Notes: generated by a model from the sequence alone, not told the origin. A DNA stretch of 64,000 nucleotides from Metarhizium brunneum (GCF_013426205.1 NC_089422.1:62001-126000), one strand, 5' to 3'; shown: positions 12,376-25,482, counted from the first letter of the stretch. Numbers and translations: made by a program.

Positions 12376-13943
12376 ATGGAAACTTCCACATCGCTGCAAG
12401 GGCAGCTCGATATTTTCCTCTACACTGGCGTTGAAGGGCAGTTCGAAGATTTGACAAAATATAAACAAAATGGACTGCATCCAATCACTCTCGGCGACGT
12501 CCTTCCCAAGCCGTCCACTTGTGTTCGCGACGTGAACAAGGCGCCCAGATATCGGATCATGCTGAAGCTCGGATTTGGCGCATTTGCTACAGTCTGGCTG
12601 GCTCGCGACCTTGTCGAGAAGTAAGTGTGACGCCGAAACTGCGTGATTTTGAGAAATTGACTTCTCCCTGTAGACGTTATGTTGCTGTCAAGGTCGGACT
12701 TGGGTCAGATATACCCCGTTTGAACAGAGAAACCGAGATTCTGACCCAGCTTTGTAAAGCTGGGCCAGGAAAACATGGGCATCAGAGAGTGATTGAATTA
12801 TTTGACGTATTTATTATGAAAGGACCGAATGGGTTCCACGAGTGTTTGGTGACCGAGGTGATCTCTCCACTGAGTGATCCAGATGCCAGGCAACAATGTT
12901 CATCTGCAGCCATTCGACAAATTATAGAAGGGTTTGCATTCCTACACGGGGAAGGCATAGTACACGGAGGTAAAGTCGGTAGTGTACACTAAAAATGGCT
13001 AAGCAGCTAACGTATACAGATCCCCATATCGCCAACTTTGGGATTGCTCTCCCGCAGCTAGAACAATTCAAGGAAGACGATATCACCGAATACTTTGCTA
13101 ACCCCGAAATTATTCCAGTCGTTCCACGCGATCCAACATTCCCATTGGACTCAGTACCACCATATATCGTTCAATCTGTATCAATCGCAGACTTTTTACA
13201 AGGCATGAAGGCATTTCCCGCTAGCTCGGCAATGAGTATCAAGATTCTGGACTTTGGAAGAGGTACGTGGATATTGGGAATATTTCTATACCACGCTAAT
13301 AGTATTATGGCTTTATCTACATAGCCTACATGCTAAGCAAGACTATCCCGAGCTTGCCAGGTGCAGCTCCTACGGCGATTCGGCCCCCAGAGGTTGTACT
13401 TCACGAACTGAGCCATGGCCGAATCGGCTGTACTTGGAGCGAAGCGGCTGATATTTGGGCCGTCGGATGCACGGTAGGTCATGCTTGCTAAGCTTTTCAA
13501 GGCATACGGTTGATATTTATGTAAAGTTATACCATGTCAAATCGGGCCACGAGCTTATTTCGACGTGGGGTTCTCTGAAAGACTATCTTTTCCGTGCCAT
13601 TCAATTTGGTGGACCTCCCCCAGAAACTTGGCCTCAACCTTGGAACAAGCAGGATCGAAAACATGAAAATTGTTGGTTTTTCTGCCATTTCTCATTTGGG
13701 TTGATCGGTAGCCGCGATACTGACATTTTAGCACCGCTCATCTACGACCGAGTTAAGGTGTGGGGGGCGCGTGAGGCGACTCGCAACTCGCGTAGGGGCC
13801 CCAATGATGAAGAAAGATCGGATTTCCTCAACCTCATTAAGAAGATGATTTTAACAAATCCCGATGAACGGAGCTTGATGGCAGTGCTGTTGACGGACCC
13901 ATTTATGAGAGCGGTTAGGAGGAAGGAAGACGAAAGTATATAA
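12376..13943 (+). CDS. SRPK-like Ser/Thr protein kinase
   Basis: Five exons (12376-12620, 12674-12969, 13020-13262, 13325-13473, 13527-13943) sum to 1350 nt, 449 aa. Kinase landmarks in order: the glycine loop LGFGAFATVWLA (about residues 63-74), the VAVKVG lysine, the helix-C RETEIL glutamate, the split lobe with PHIANFGIALP, and DFGRA followed by the P+1/APE region RPPEVVLHE and SEAADIWAVGCT. The insert between the two lobes is short, as in the fungal SRPK-like expanded family rather than true SR-protein kinases. The catalytic loop reads HGDPHIANF instead of HRDxKPxN, keeping the Asp and Asn but losing the Arg. This is normal for the fungal subfamily. Role unknown. ATG 12376 is preferred over upstream in-frame ATGs, which precede an unconserved segment. 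Confidence 0.82.
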
Positions 13944-16069
13944 ATTAATCTGTATGCCCTGATCGGCTGTCACAAGGACGTATATTGGGCCAAGGTTGTT
14001 ATAGGCCCAACAAAACGAGTATTGGTGATGAATTGCAGCCTCCAATGCTTATATGAAGTGTTCTTTATCCTCGATGACGTAGCCGTTCTTTAGGTGGCCG
14101 CTCAAATCACAGAGGTATTGATCGAGCCCGATCCCAGTAATTTATCCTCGTCGCACATGGCAGCCATGATATCCAACAATTATTCGGATGAGGTTGGCGC
14201 ACTTTAAGCACCTCCAGTACTTCTGCCTTTTCTACCAACTCCTTGTCAAGAAGATGCACGATTTTGTGCTTTGCAAAGATATTATACAGAACTCGCCTAG
14301 GCCGTTGGACGGAAATGTCTAATGGGAGCTCCTCTGGAGCCCTAGCGAGGTCGAGGTCTCGAGGCTACCGGGGATGATTTCCTCGTAAGGAAGGCGAACA
14401 AGGGAGCAGCTGGCTTTCTGCAAGGCGATATTTGCCTTTCGTTTAATTAACTGGCCGTAGTATATCATGTCGTTTTACGCAGCCCCAAATATGGGATATT
14501 AAAAGTCTACGGTGTCCTGAGCCGGGTTTGTACCACGGTTACTACGTACCTGCCGACGCCGCGTCGGACTTCAGTACTTTTCTGACATGTATGCCACGGC
14601 TCTCCCTGGTTCCATGTTCAAGTAAAGCTTGCCTCCTGGAAGCCGCCGCGTACTCCAATCCTCTCAGTCTCGTTTTGAGTGTCTTGTCCATGCTTGTCCG
14701 CGGCCCACAGGACGGGTACTGCTATGTTTACCCTCGCGATAGTGTTGCAACCTTTTGAGTGGAAGACGTCACCAGACCTCCGCTTGCGTCGTGGATTGCG
14801 CCCATACGAATCTGCTCCGGTGTACTTTATCTGTATAGCCTCGTTCTACGTTTGCATTAACGTCAAGGATCTGGGTAGGTGCTATAAGTAACACTATATT
14901 TGAATAAATAAGTGACTTAATCTTAGCATCATATTGCCGATCCACCTCTATCCCTCCCTTGCCTGGAACGACGCCGTGATCAACTGGTCGCCTACATTCA
15001 ACGCTATCGCGACTTAACTAAGGTGCATATAACTGGCTATTGTTTTCGGTTGCTAATGGACCTGGCTTAAACGATATTAACTACATTACCAGCGTGTCCA
15101 GCCCGACTCTTTCCCTATTGTGAGTAGTCAAGATGCTCGGCCACATTCGGACTGCGTACATGATCCTGGTGGCTGAGATCACCAAGAATGTCACAGCTTA
15201 GCGAGCTGGGCCTTGCGTTCGGCATGTAGTATCGCAATCAACAGCCTCTCTATTAAAGAGCCGAGCAATTTTGTGTATGTATGTGACTAAAGTTTCCCAT
15301 TTGCGCGCAAGGCCTCGCCCTGGGCGGCAATATTCCCATCTTTTGCCACCTTGGCGCGGCTGTTCCTGCCAAATTCGACAAGATATACGACGCCGTCAGC
15401 TCGCTTGAGAGTTGTGCATACGGCATATAGAAATACGGCGACTAGGATTAATAACCCTAGACATATTTTAACCTTGAACAATATCTTTCATAGAACATGT
15501 CTTGCTGGCAAAGTGCTATAGCATAGTGTAGCTGTACTTAATCTTAGCATTTAATGCGTGTTGCGCAATCGTAAGATTGTCCTCAAAAGAGGAAGTTGAT
15601 AAGAAATACACGTATCATATTCTAGCGACAGCTTACGCAGCCTATGGAGCATTCGTGAGCTATGGATATAGGGAGCGCCCGGCCTGATTGGCAAAAGCGT
15701 TTACATTGCTAATGAGGTTACATGGCACAGGGTTGACCCCCGGTCTTAGTCCGTAGGCATAATCCCCACAGCCGTTCACTCAATCTGAAACTGCACCATG
15801 CACGTGGTCTTCTAGAACTCAAACTATTGCTCGGCAGCTATGAACGGCATGGTTTAGGGGTGATCCGGTTCTTGGCTCCCACTCGGCTTTAACGGCTATT
15901 CCGGTAATGAGGCTCATAAATACTAACTGCCGATACTAGTATTCAGCTTCGCCTATATATGATCAAGTCTGCCTGCTCCTCGCTTTGGAATCGAATTCTT
16001 CACCAAGCACGAAGAATATCATCAACAGTTTCAGCATAACAGCTCTGCTTACTATTCCAATTATTCAAG
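13944..16069. other. Gene-poor, probably decayed region
   Basis: No intact gene in about 2.1 kb. On the minus strand, about 14,310-14,190 encodes a coding-like stretch (RRVLYNIFAKHKIVHLLDKE...) that runs into stops on both sides. A 64-aa frame at 15,287-15,481 minus starts with a hydrophobic helix. Both could be remnants; neither can be assigned to a family. Confidence 0.35.
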
Positions 16070-17209
16070 ATGCGCAGCAATACTCTCCTTCCTTCACTGG
16101 CGGTTCTGGGGGCTGGTGCCTTCGCTTGGCCTACTACGGGCGGCGATGTTACGATTAAATCTTTCCAGCTCTATCCGGAAAACGCTGACTACTACGCCAA
16201 GCTTGATCGCGTCTACATCAGGTATGATGGGATAAAGACTCTTGGACGGCTTGCTATGCATAGTGTAACTAATTGATGCAGTGTGTTATATAACTCCTCA
16301 GTGGCAGTATGGGATCCAACAAACAATGTTATTGAGAGCATTATTGAATTTCCAGAAACAAACAAAACGGAATATCATGCAAGCGGTATAGAAGTCGAGG
16401 CCAAGACCGGGCTCTTGTCAGCTATTATCAACCCTGGTGCTGCGTTTGACACGTCGGGCGCGGATATTTCCGGGGATAGCTTCCTTTACAAGATCGATAT
16501 GAAAACAAAGAAATGGCTGTGGCGCAAAAACGTTAGCAAACCGACCGAGGGACGCTACGGCGGCTGCCAGGAAGCTATACATGACCGCCACCACAACACT
16601 TTTGTTCTTTGCACTTATCCAGGTGCGATTATTAAAGTTAGCGCCGACGGAAAGACAGCTACCTCTTGGTACGAGAGCAATTATATGAAGCCTGGTGAGA
16701 CGCCCCAAAGGCCAGGCCTTACTGGCGGTGTATCCAAGGACGATTTCCTGCTCGCAGTTGACGATGAGTCACACAAGCTGCTGCGCTTCGATATGCGCGA
16801 GGAAAAGGGTAACCCTGTTGTAGTTCCAATTGGGAAAAACAACGAGGATGTGGGTCTGGGACTCGACGGCGCCTACCTGCCTCCCAAGTATGATGGTCAA
16901 GTTCTCCTGGTTACTTCTGAGTCTAAGGAAATTAATGTCATCATATCCAACGACAATTGGAAAACCGCCGAGAAAGCTGGAGTTATTAAGAACACTTACT
17001 TCGACAACCCAGAGAATAACCGGGGATTCTCAGTATCGACTGTCCAGATCGGCGAGGGCGATGATGCTCCTATCTACTCCATCAACGAGTACTTTTTGGA
17101 TGCCCAGGACGCCAGCAAACCTACAGTCCCAGGCACCCTCGCCAAGGACCGATCCGAATTTCCCCTCCAGGATATTACCAAAGCTGTTGACGACATTGTT
17201 TGGTCCTAG
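16070..17209 (+). CDS. Secreted Mala s 1/TRI14-like beta-propeller protein
   Basis: Two exons, 16070-16221 and 16282-17209 (60-nt intron), give 359 aa. The first about 19 residues (MRSNTLLPSLAVLGAGAFA) form a clear signal peptide with an A-x-A-like cleavage site. The body matches the fungal Mala_s_1-like six-bladed propeller family that includes the trichothecene-cluster protein TRI14. Evidence is the start TIKSFQLYPENADYYAKLDR, the repeated blades with SVLYNSSVAVWDPTNN, GDSFLYKIDMKTKKWLW and RYGGCQEAIHDRHHNTFVLCTYP, and the end DITKAVDDIVW. No trichothecene synthase or other TRI genes occur nearby, so the TRI14 likeness is at family level only. It is likely extracellular; the ligand is unknown. 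Confidence 0.8.
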
Positions 17210-20200
17210 TAGGCTAGCAAAGCAACTAGTTATGACCTTTCTCTTCAATTCAAACATGACACTTCCCATATTTAGCTATTAAAAAGGCTTCAAATCCATT
17301 ATTAGATAGATTGAATCAAACTACCAAGTATACCTTAAATGCGATATCAAGCTGCTAGTCGTGAAAATAATTGACTAGGCCCTTTTTGATCTTAATCAAG
17401 ATAGACACTGGCTGCAGGTGAGTTTTGTAGGTTATGTAAGATGGACTTATTTTATATTGGCTGCTTCGTAACAATTATATAGCCACGAGTCCGCTTTGCT
17501 CGTTCGTTTTACACAATGAAGAAACTCAATTATTTTAATACACATGATATTATATAATCTATAACCCTTGAAGTATCTGTATAGTACTTTTTACCTATTT
17601 ACTACATATGATCCCTAGTACCGGACAGTTATGCTGTCACGAGCTAACATCATCACGGCGACACCACGCAGGCTAATTGCCTTGCTGCCACAGCTGGCGC
17701 TAGTAACGATGACGCCGTCGGTTATTGCCATTGAGATAAAACCACTCCTACCATCGATAACAAGAGATCCAAAACGCCAATTGGCATCGCAGAATACCTA
17801 ATAATATTCTTCCAACAAGCTCTGATAACACCTTCCTAACCTTAGTTTTCGTATAGGGTAACTTTAAGTCTTCTGGCATGCTCGTAAGTTCTGAGGTAGT
17901 TAGAGCCTTAAAGTGATAGCAGGGCGAACCTTCACTGCTCGAGTGCAGTTTTGTATTTCTTTTTCCAGCTCGGAACCAGAGAATTTGCCCCGCAAAGTTC
18001 ACCATCACCCGACTCTCTAATAGACTTTTCCTGGAAACAGATTGTGTAACTCGAATTCTGTGAGAGCAGTTGATTGTGGCTCGATGCGTCGGCCGAGGAA
18101 CTCGGCGACTCAGCTGAAGTCAAGGGGTCATGTCCGCGCGGCATTAAATCTCTCGGCCAGGGTGAGCTCCTTGGCATTGACTGCATATGTGGCCAATAAG
18201 GGAAATTAGGATCCGTGACTTCTAACCTCGCAGCTTAAACAGAGAGCTGTTCAGACTCACATTTAAGACGAGTGCGATGAGCCTACGGGTGCTAATTTGG
18301 AGAGGGCAGGATCTTCAAGGCCAGTCAACAAGCTACCCAGCACTCTTCGACCAATATTATACACGCATAGCCGCTGAGGGTCTATCTGCCGAGTAATACT
18401 GACCAGCCTTAGTGACTCCAAGGTCGCGGCTGGCAAGGTTTACGGAAGGATGGTACAGCTCGCGTATACCCGATGGGGGCTAGAAACGTGAACTGTAGCT
18501 GCGCTTGTGCCTATGGAAGCACCAGACTTGTGTATAGTCCGTTACTAACCACACTGAAAGGCTTAAAGGGATGGGCTATTACTGCTCTGCCCGAGATTTC
18601 AAGCTTGGACGAGATGCTCGATACCGAAACACTATCGATGACTTAGAATGATGTTGAGCAAACGTTGTTAAGGCCAATGAACAGGGAGTCTATAAGTATG
18701 CAGAACTTGAACTTGGGAAGGCTTCTGTTTATCTAAACATGCTCGCACTTGCATCCTCTTTAGTACTACTGCGCTTGGCGATGCTCTGAGCCGCCCGTCG
18801 ACTAACAAGTGTCGCGTCTGGACATGATGTTTAATGCGGTTGACCTCAAATTTTAATGTAGAGTATAGCGGTATAGAATGTTAATAGAAGGATGCAGTCG
18901 AACAAGCGAACAGCTGCGACGAGGAAACCGAGGTGTCTCAGCCAAACTTTGTGCACCAGAGGCTGCGCGTATGACGAGGAGAACAAACCAGACTCAACTG
19001 CATATGGGCACATAACAATATAACCCTCGTCCTGAATAACTCTTCACACGGTACTCTAAGTCCTATTAGTGGGGACTGCTGTGCTATTGACCCAATTTTG
19101 CCTGCGTCAGCTGCGGCCAGTGGTTCTTCACGGCATAGAGCGGAACTGCTCTAGTAAAGATGGGGCTCTTCTCAAAGCAAACGATTTCGACCAGGAGGAG
19201 AATAACTTGAGACAGCACACCCATGCTCATCGAAATCCCAAGTTTTATAGTTACATTAATGACTACCAAAAGGGCAAAGGTTGATGAAAAGGACGCTTAT
19301 AGCCAGGCAAGTTCTGGATCCAAGCGTTCTCATGCACAAGAATATTGAAAACAAAGTTGAGATGCACATATATGCAGACCAGTGCTATAACACGAGTGTC
19401 GAGCAATTGTGCGCCCTTGACATGGTCAGAAAACTCTGTCCAGGCATCTTCACTCTACTGACTCAAGCAGCATGAAGAAACCCCAGTAGCCTTTGAAACC
19501 CACCCATGGCTCTCCTTATCGCCGGTATCCTCTTGGGGGGATCCCAGGTCGCTACGTAGGTTTGAATGACCTGCATCCCAGCGACTGGTTCGAGATATCG
19601 CTGTATAGAATAGAGCACGGAGTAGATACACAGTCCAGCCCCTGAATTATTCATCATGCGTGACCTGACAAGGTAGCTCATAGCAGGGGGTAATACACTA
19701 ATTATGGCTTGTATATTATAGGAAATTAGGAAATAAGAGAGGGTCTATATAACCCCCCCTGCCAGGTCACGCATATAGAATAATGCAAGGGTTGGACTGT
19801 AAGTGTGCCGTCTTGTGAAATGGGCATTAGTAAGCTCGGTGTTGATGAACGCTGGACCGCGGACAGATGGACGGGAAGATAGTCGAAGAACGATAAAGCG
19901 AACTAGGGTATTTTAATGTTGAATGCTGGAAATACCAAGGTGACCAGCGCCGGGTGGCCAGAATGCTCGGGTGCCTCCTCGACCGTGCCGAAGCCCGACA
20001 AGTTTTATATACAATACTAATGGATATATTTTTGGATGTGGTATCTTAGGCTTGTTGCTCGGGACCTGGGGAAAACGAAGGCGGCAAGGATTGATACTAC
20101 AGCTGCCGACGGCTTGAGCTGCACAACTGACGGGTTCTGCACTTCCTGTTGCCAGTGACGCGATGCGTCCTTGGAGGTTTGTAAACATAAATTACGGAGC

Positions 20201-21973
20201 AATTCAAGTAGCGATTACATTCAGATACATGGGTGCCTCGGTATGTATTGTCCAGGATAACTACCGGGCCCGAAAATATCTTGAATGCCACATGTCTGCA
20301 CACCAGCAACAGGCCACCACGTCCACCCATGGTTGGTTTCGAGGTCGCCGAGCATAAGAGTGAATACCAAGTGCATAGGACGAACCTGGGTATAGCATGA
20401 GATCTTACCGGGCTATATCTCCCTTCATAAAATCGATCCTTTCCCGCGCCGTTTCATAATTGCGTCGACTAGACGGTTGCTAATTTGCATGCATGGCTAG
20501 GCTACCAGACACCGGACCCAAATGACAAGTCTCTATGTCGCTATTTCAGGACATCAGTGCCGCCACGGTGTTGACAACGATGATCCGCCTGCAAACTCGA
20601 CGCTCATGGATGCTAGTATACCTTGCATTGACATTCATGACATTCATTGGTGCCGATTCGAAGGAGAGGAGAACGGCAAATCCCCCGCCGAGAATAATCC
20701 CCTTACCTAGTTCCAGCCGGGAGCCAGCTTCGTATACGACATTACGAAAACTGCTATAAGCCCAGAAAGATCAATCCCACTTCCGGAGTCATATATCTGA
20801 ACTCCCAGGTTGTTCACGATGGACTGCAATACAGACGATCAAATTCGAGTCCAATCCGTGGGTGCACGATGCCATATAGTTTTTGTCTGACTCGATGGTC
20901 CTGCTTGCAGCTATGAATGCCCCCTAGCTGCGAACATATCGGAACACGAACGCCTTTGTCGCCAGCTTTCTGAGTAGAATCATAAACACGTAAGAGATTG
21001 GATGCGTAAAGTACTTGCCGTATTAATAACATCAGGCTAGTGCCAAGATGGCTATCGCGTTGCACCATTGAGTCGTGGGGGGGAAAGATCCAACAACAGC
21101 GCCCCTTAGCCGAATACCCTTTATATACAGCTTATACAGGTGCCATGTTGGCTCTGGTACTGAAGCCTCCTGAATATATAACAAAGCAAAGAATTGAGAA
21201 TGCGTGAATGGCTCCGGGGACGATAAATCCACGCGGGATGAAAAGATAGGTGTCCGGAAGCAGTCCGACACATGTGTGATGGACGGGAGAATGGTCGGAA
21301 GACATAGTTGATGTGCTGACTGAAAGCTTACACATTATTTACTGTCTCGCAACTATTCTGCTTATCAGGTTGGGCAGAAACAAGCCTTGTAGAGCCAGTC
21401 AAAATGGATGATCTGCAGATATACAAAATGGACACAGGATTATACCAAATACATGCTAGGGTGATGTGAGACCGTGTGACTTTGCCATATTATCCCCTGT
21501 CAACTTGCTCTGTTAGGGGTGACCCAGGCGTAAAAGAAACTTTCTATGTAACTCACCCCACGCTTGATCGTGAATACGCGAAGGTCCAAAGAATTCAAGC
21601 CATATCGTCTACCCCTCATTGCAAGTAATTCATCTTGGCACATTTGCCAGAAATGTCGCAAATTCTAGAATGTTGAAGTTTTATGGGTTCCACGGGTTGG
21701 TGCAAAAAAAGTAGGGGGATAATGGCTGGGTGAAATTGTTTTAGATCGGCTTGTAGAGCGCAGGTTGCGGGGGCGTTAATATTAATTGATTAGTACTAAG
21801 TGGTTATATCGAGAAATACTATAACGACAAATCTCATCTCATTCCTTTAACTTTACTGTGCTACCAAGCCACGCCTTGGGGAAATAATAAGAAACATGGA
21901 ACCTGGACGTCTTTAGTAGGCATACCGCAGACGTCATTAGCCGAGTTATCAGTAAATTTCAACAACAGAATGC
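17210..21973. other. Long gene-poor stretch, probably relic DNA
   Basis: Almost 4.8 kb without a supportable gene. Several short frames look faintly coding, for example 17932-18186 and 17748-18008 minus, a TPR/NLR-like scrap near 18,570-18,760 plus, and a small membrane-type frame at 20,535-20,759 plus. All are cut by stops and have no splice-consistent partners. I see no terminal inverted repeats, LTRs or transposase motifs. Confidence 0.4.
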
Positions 21974-23638
21974 TTATTTTCCAGTTAATGATCCGCTGAT
22001 GCTCCCATTTGATACGTAAACAGCTGAGTTTCGTCTCTTTCTCACAGATGTTGATGGCGGAGCCCTTTGCGAAGCCTCGGAACTTTCCTCTTCCGCACTT
22101 TTTATTTGCGCCTGGGTTAAGACATATCCGTGATAAACCAACTCCAACGGTGCCGAGCCTGTCTCGTCTTGTCCCTGAGGATAAGCAGCAAGAAAAGTCG
22201 GCCATACAACTCTGGCCACGTCATTATTACTTAGTACGCTTAGCTTGGGGCTATCTCTGAGCGTGTTTGCCTGACGGTTTTCCATGTTTTTCTGGTGCTG
22301 CGGCGTTTGCTTAGCCGGGCCAGGCTTAGCAGTGGAGGTAGATGTAGACTTGGAAGTCAGCAAAGGGAGGACTTGCCATTCGTCAGGCACCTCAAAATGA
22401 AAGTCTGGCTGGATTCTTTCCTCCACAAGCTGCATCAGTGCCCAGGTAGCGGAGGCTCGTTCACAAATATGCTTAAGCCCTGATTCAAATGGCTGTTTAT
22501 TTTGAAGCCAGTGGCAAACTGCGTCTGATACCTCTTTAACAGCTTTGTTGATGCTTTCATCCTGATTTTGTTTTTGTCTCTCTGGCAGCGCTTTGAGAAG
22601 AACAGCACGGATACAAGCAGCTTGCTCTGGGTTCTGCGCCGCAGTAAGATGTAGCACCCCATCAAGCTCGCGGCTTTGAGTGATGTGCGTCTGCCTGAAA
22701 ACGTGGGTAGTGAGTGCCTTGGCATATGCTATAAGGCCTGCTGCAACTCTCATCCCCTTGGCGTTATTTGTATTGGATGCTGGGAGTGGCAGGCTAGGGG
22801 GGTTTAAAGCAAACGCTTGCGAGTTACTCCGCACAAGGACACTTGGTTCGATATTTTGGCCCAATGTCTTCTGGAAGAAGTCCCAGGCGCCGTTAAACGT
22901 GTCTGCAAGGGCCTCGCGGCTACGCGAAGCGTGTCAGTACTCCAGGATGTTATTAGATCCAGTACCCGGAAAGAGAAGTGATGATTATTATACAAACATT
23001 TGGGCTTTCTTCTCTCCCAGAGGGCTTAGCTGGACCAGGAAGGTTCGGAATATTGTAAGAGACTCCTTTGCGTCAGAAAGCTCTTTGGTCCTGGCCAATA
23101 ACTCCTTATGCATTTTCTGCACTTCTCCTTGGAGCTTAATCTTGGCCTTTCCTGCGCGATCAAGGGCGTCGTTTTGCTCTTTACTTATAGTGCCGAGTCG
23201 AGTGACTTCTGTTTCATTTGTCTTTGTTTTTTCGACTAGTCGTAGAATAGTCGCCTCTTGTTCTTTCATCTGCTCACACAATGTCTTTTTAGCAGTGCGC
23301 TCGGCGCCCAGTGATTTTTCTGCTGCTTTTCTGCTTAGCAACTCTTGATTTCGTTGGTCCTCTTTTTCCTTTAGCTGTGTCGTCAGGCCCTCCCTCTCAG
23401 TCTTCCATATATCCCGTCGCCGTATAAAATCGTCCAAGTTCTTGTCATTCGTGGTGCGAAGATCGATGACTTCTTGTCTTAGTTCCTCATTGTCTTGGTC
23501 GAGTCTCTGTAGTTGTTTGAACTTTTCGCTCGAAGAATACTTGCCCATGAACGCAAAAAGCTCCTGGATGCCATCACCGTTTGATCCATTTGGCGAAGAT
23601 GTACTTTTAGCGGGTTTTTGAGGATTCTTGTCGTCCAT
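21974..23638 (-). CDS. Long coiled-coil protein of unknown function
   Basis: Two exons, 23638-22994 and 22912-21974, give 527 aa. The intron donor is GTATAA and the acceptor CGAG, both placed by frame and therefore less certain than others here. Residues about 40-200 form a continuous heptad-rich coiled coil (Leu/Lys/Glu/Gln with few prolines). A globular segment follows (ALADTFNGAWDFFQKTLG... to ...RIQPDFHFEVPDEWQVLPLL). A low-complexity Ser/Thr/Pro linker and a basic tail (RKRRN) close the protein. The overall plan resembles the fungal proteins loosely annotated as Mei5-like coiled-coil proteins. I cannot confirm that, and no enzymatic motif is visible. Confidence 0.68.
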
Positions 23639-24355
23639 ATGAGCAACGAGACTAAAATCGTGGTTGTGATGGCGACGAAGTTGGGGTTAGAGGCAAGCGG
23701 AAGACGTTAGGCAGCAAGAACAAGATGAAAGAAGAGCCCAACGCAGAGGTTACACGATACGTACTCCTCCCAGACGGCAGTCACGGAACAAAAACGGGCC
23801 TGCTGAACTGCATTTCGGTGTGAATGCATGAAACTGTTGGTTGGCTGGTTGGTGTAACACCAGCACTCCAACCAGACGACTATCCAATGCCGCTGATGCT
23901 ATCACTGCTGGGATTGCTGTCCTTTCTACATTGCTGCCGAGCCACACGATTGTGACGTGTCAACTACATCGCGGTTTGCTCAATAGACTATACATATTAC
24001 TGGTACATGTACACATCACCTACCCTACAGACTACAGCAATTCAAAACTGATATGTCAAACTGCCTTTATGCAAAATGGCAGGCAAAGAATGCAGGGGAT
24101 AGGCAGTGATTAATTTGAATCCACCGAATTCAAGAACGTCGGCCGCCGGCAACGTAGAACGCTGTTGAGGCCGGCCCGTTCTGCTGTGTAGTACATGTGC
24201 ACTGTCGAATTCCACCATTCCTCTCATCAACTCTAGATTTTCCATACCGGTTAATCAATTTGCGAGATGCGGAGATAGCGGGGCCTTGATTCAACCATAT
24301 CTTCTCATTGCCTCACCAAAGATGATGGCCTTGCTAGTGATCAACAAGGCCCTCG
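23639..24355. other. Intergenic, no gene seen
   Basis: About 700 bp forming the upstream region of the coiled-coil gene and the 3' side of the ABC transporter relic. Only short overlapping frames are present. Confidence 0.45.
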
Positions 24356-25482
24356 TCAGGCAAAATAGCTTCTGCTATCAACGAGACCACTGAGATGGCC
24401 TGAATTTTCATGAAGGCTTCCAGTCGAGCTCGCGGCCAGCTTGTCCCAAAGACCAGCACTTACACGTCGCAGCATCGCCCCGATTGATGCGTCGGAGGCT
24501 ATACTCCTTGGTTCAAGGTTGAACCCGAGGCTGCTACGCATAAAGAGCGGTTCTTGTGGCACCACGTCAAGGTGGCTACGCATGCTCTCCCCGTCCAACG
24601 TGGCTACATCTGTATCATTTATCACGGTTCGTCCGCCCCGAATATCAATCCTCTGCATCATGGCCATCATAAAGCACGTTTTACCGCTGCCAGATAATCC
24701 AAAAACTGCTAATTTTTCGTCAGCGGCAACATCGCGACCAACATCTTTTAGTACGGCTTTGGATCTTGGTCTAAAAGTATTGTAGCAGACCATGTTCCCC
24801 CTACCTGCACTGCAAACACTTGATGAAGAATCCAGCCTGTGAGAAATTTACGTCAGTGTGTGCCGCCGTGAGGCGCTGTACTTGAACCCTGCCGCTTTGT
24901 AGCCACGAATTTGAAGGCGCTGGTGATTTACCCAAGTGTGATGGAGCCTCCTTCACAAACTGCTGTACCCTTGCCACCGCTCCGACCACAGTCTCCAATT
25001 TCATCCAAGACTGAATTGTTTCAATTAAGATGTCGTTGAATTGAAGTCTTGAGACTAATGAGACTCGCAGCGCTCCGGGTCCGAGGCCGTTATCGGTCAG
25101 AGACAACGCCATGGCGATTCGCGACAAGGGTGACTGCTAAAGCTCCTGCCACGAGATCTACTACCAGTGTTAAACATTCGTGGATACAGATGGCCGTTGT
25201 GGTTAGTTTAAGATGGCTACCGGGCGGATGTTGAAGGCCATGTCCCAACCGAACCCCCGGATTCTTGCAATGCCGCTGATTGTTGTCTGTGAAGTAAGAG
25301 AGCATCAGGGGTTTTGATTCGATTTCCAACGTTCGAAGCTGCCTGGATATTCGGAAGTAATACCGCTGAACATCAAACAGAACTCTACAAAGGACTGGAA
25401 CTGCAGCTGCTATGTGTTTTCTCAAGGCATACAAGACAACGAGCTGAACCAGGCATCTAGCAAAGCCTGAAGTCAAGCACAT
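24356..25482 (-). pseudogene. ABC-C (MRP-type) multidrug transporter relic
   Basis: Fragments collinear with the second half of a full-length ABCC transporter. Near 25,350-25,090 lie pieces of the second membrane domain: an RQLRTLEIESK coupling region, then TISGIARIRGFGWD in a different frame, then LTLVVDLVAGALAVTLV in the first frame. At 25,060-24,960 a last-helix segment ends in TVVGAVARVQQF. At 24,790-24,356 is a nucleotide-binding domain start with Walker A GLSGSGKT and a Q-loop-like VVPQEP. At least two frameshifts and several stops separate these pieces. The ABC signature LSxGQ, Walker B and H-loop are missing, because the frame degenerates after about 24,400. It is non-functional as it stands. 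Old substrate unknown. Confidence 0.75.

Noticed and set aside
15287..15481. Small secreted or membrane peptide gene (64 aa)
   Set aside because: It has an apparent hydrophobic start but sits in stop-rich decayed DNA, with no family match or splice partner.
16070..17209. Possible part of a trichothecene cluster because of TRI14 likeness
   Set aside because: No terpene synthase, TRI P450 or acetyltransferase is nearby. The Mala s 1-like family is widespread and its presence alone says nothing about trichothecenes.
24356..24793. Functional ABC transporter
   Set aside because: The nucleotide-binding domain lacks signature, Walker B and H-loop, and upstream membrane segments need frame changes to align.
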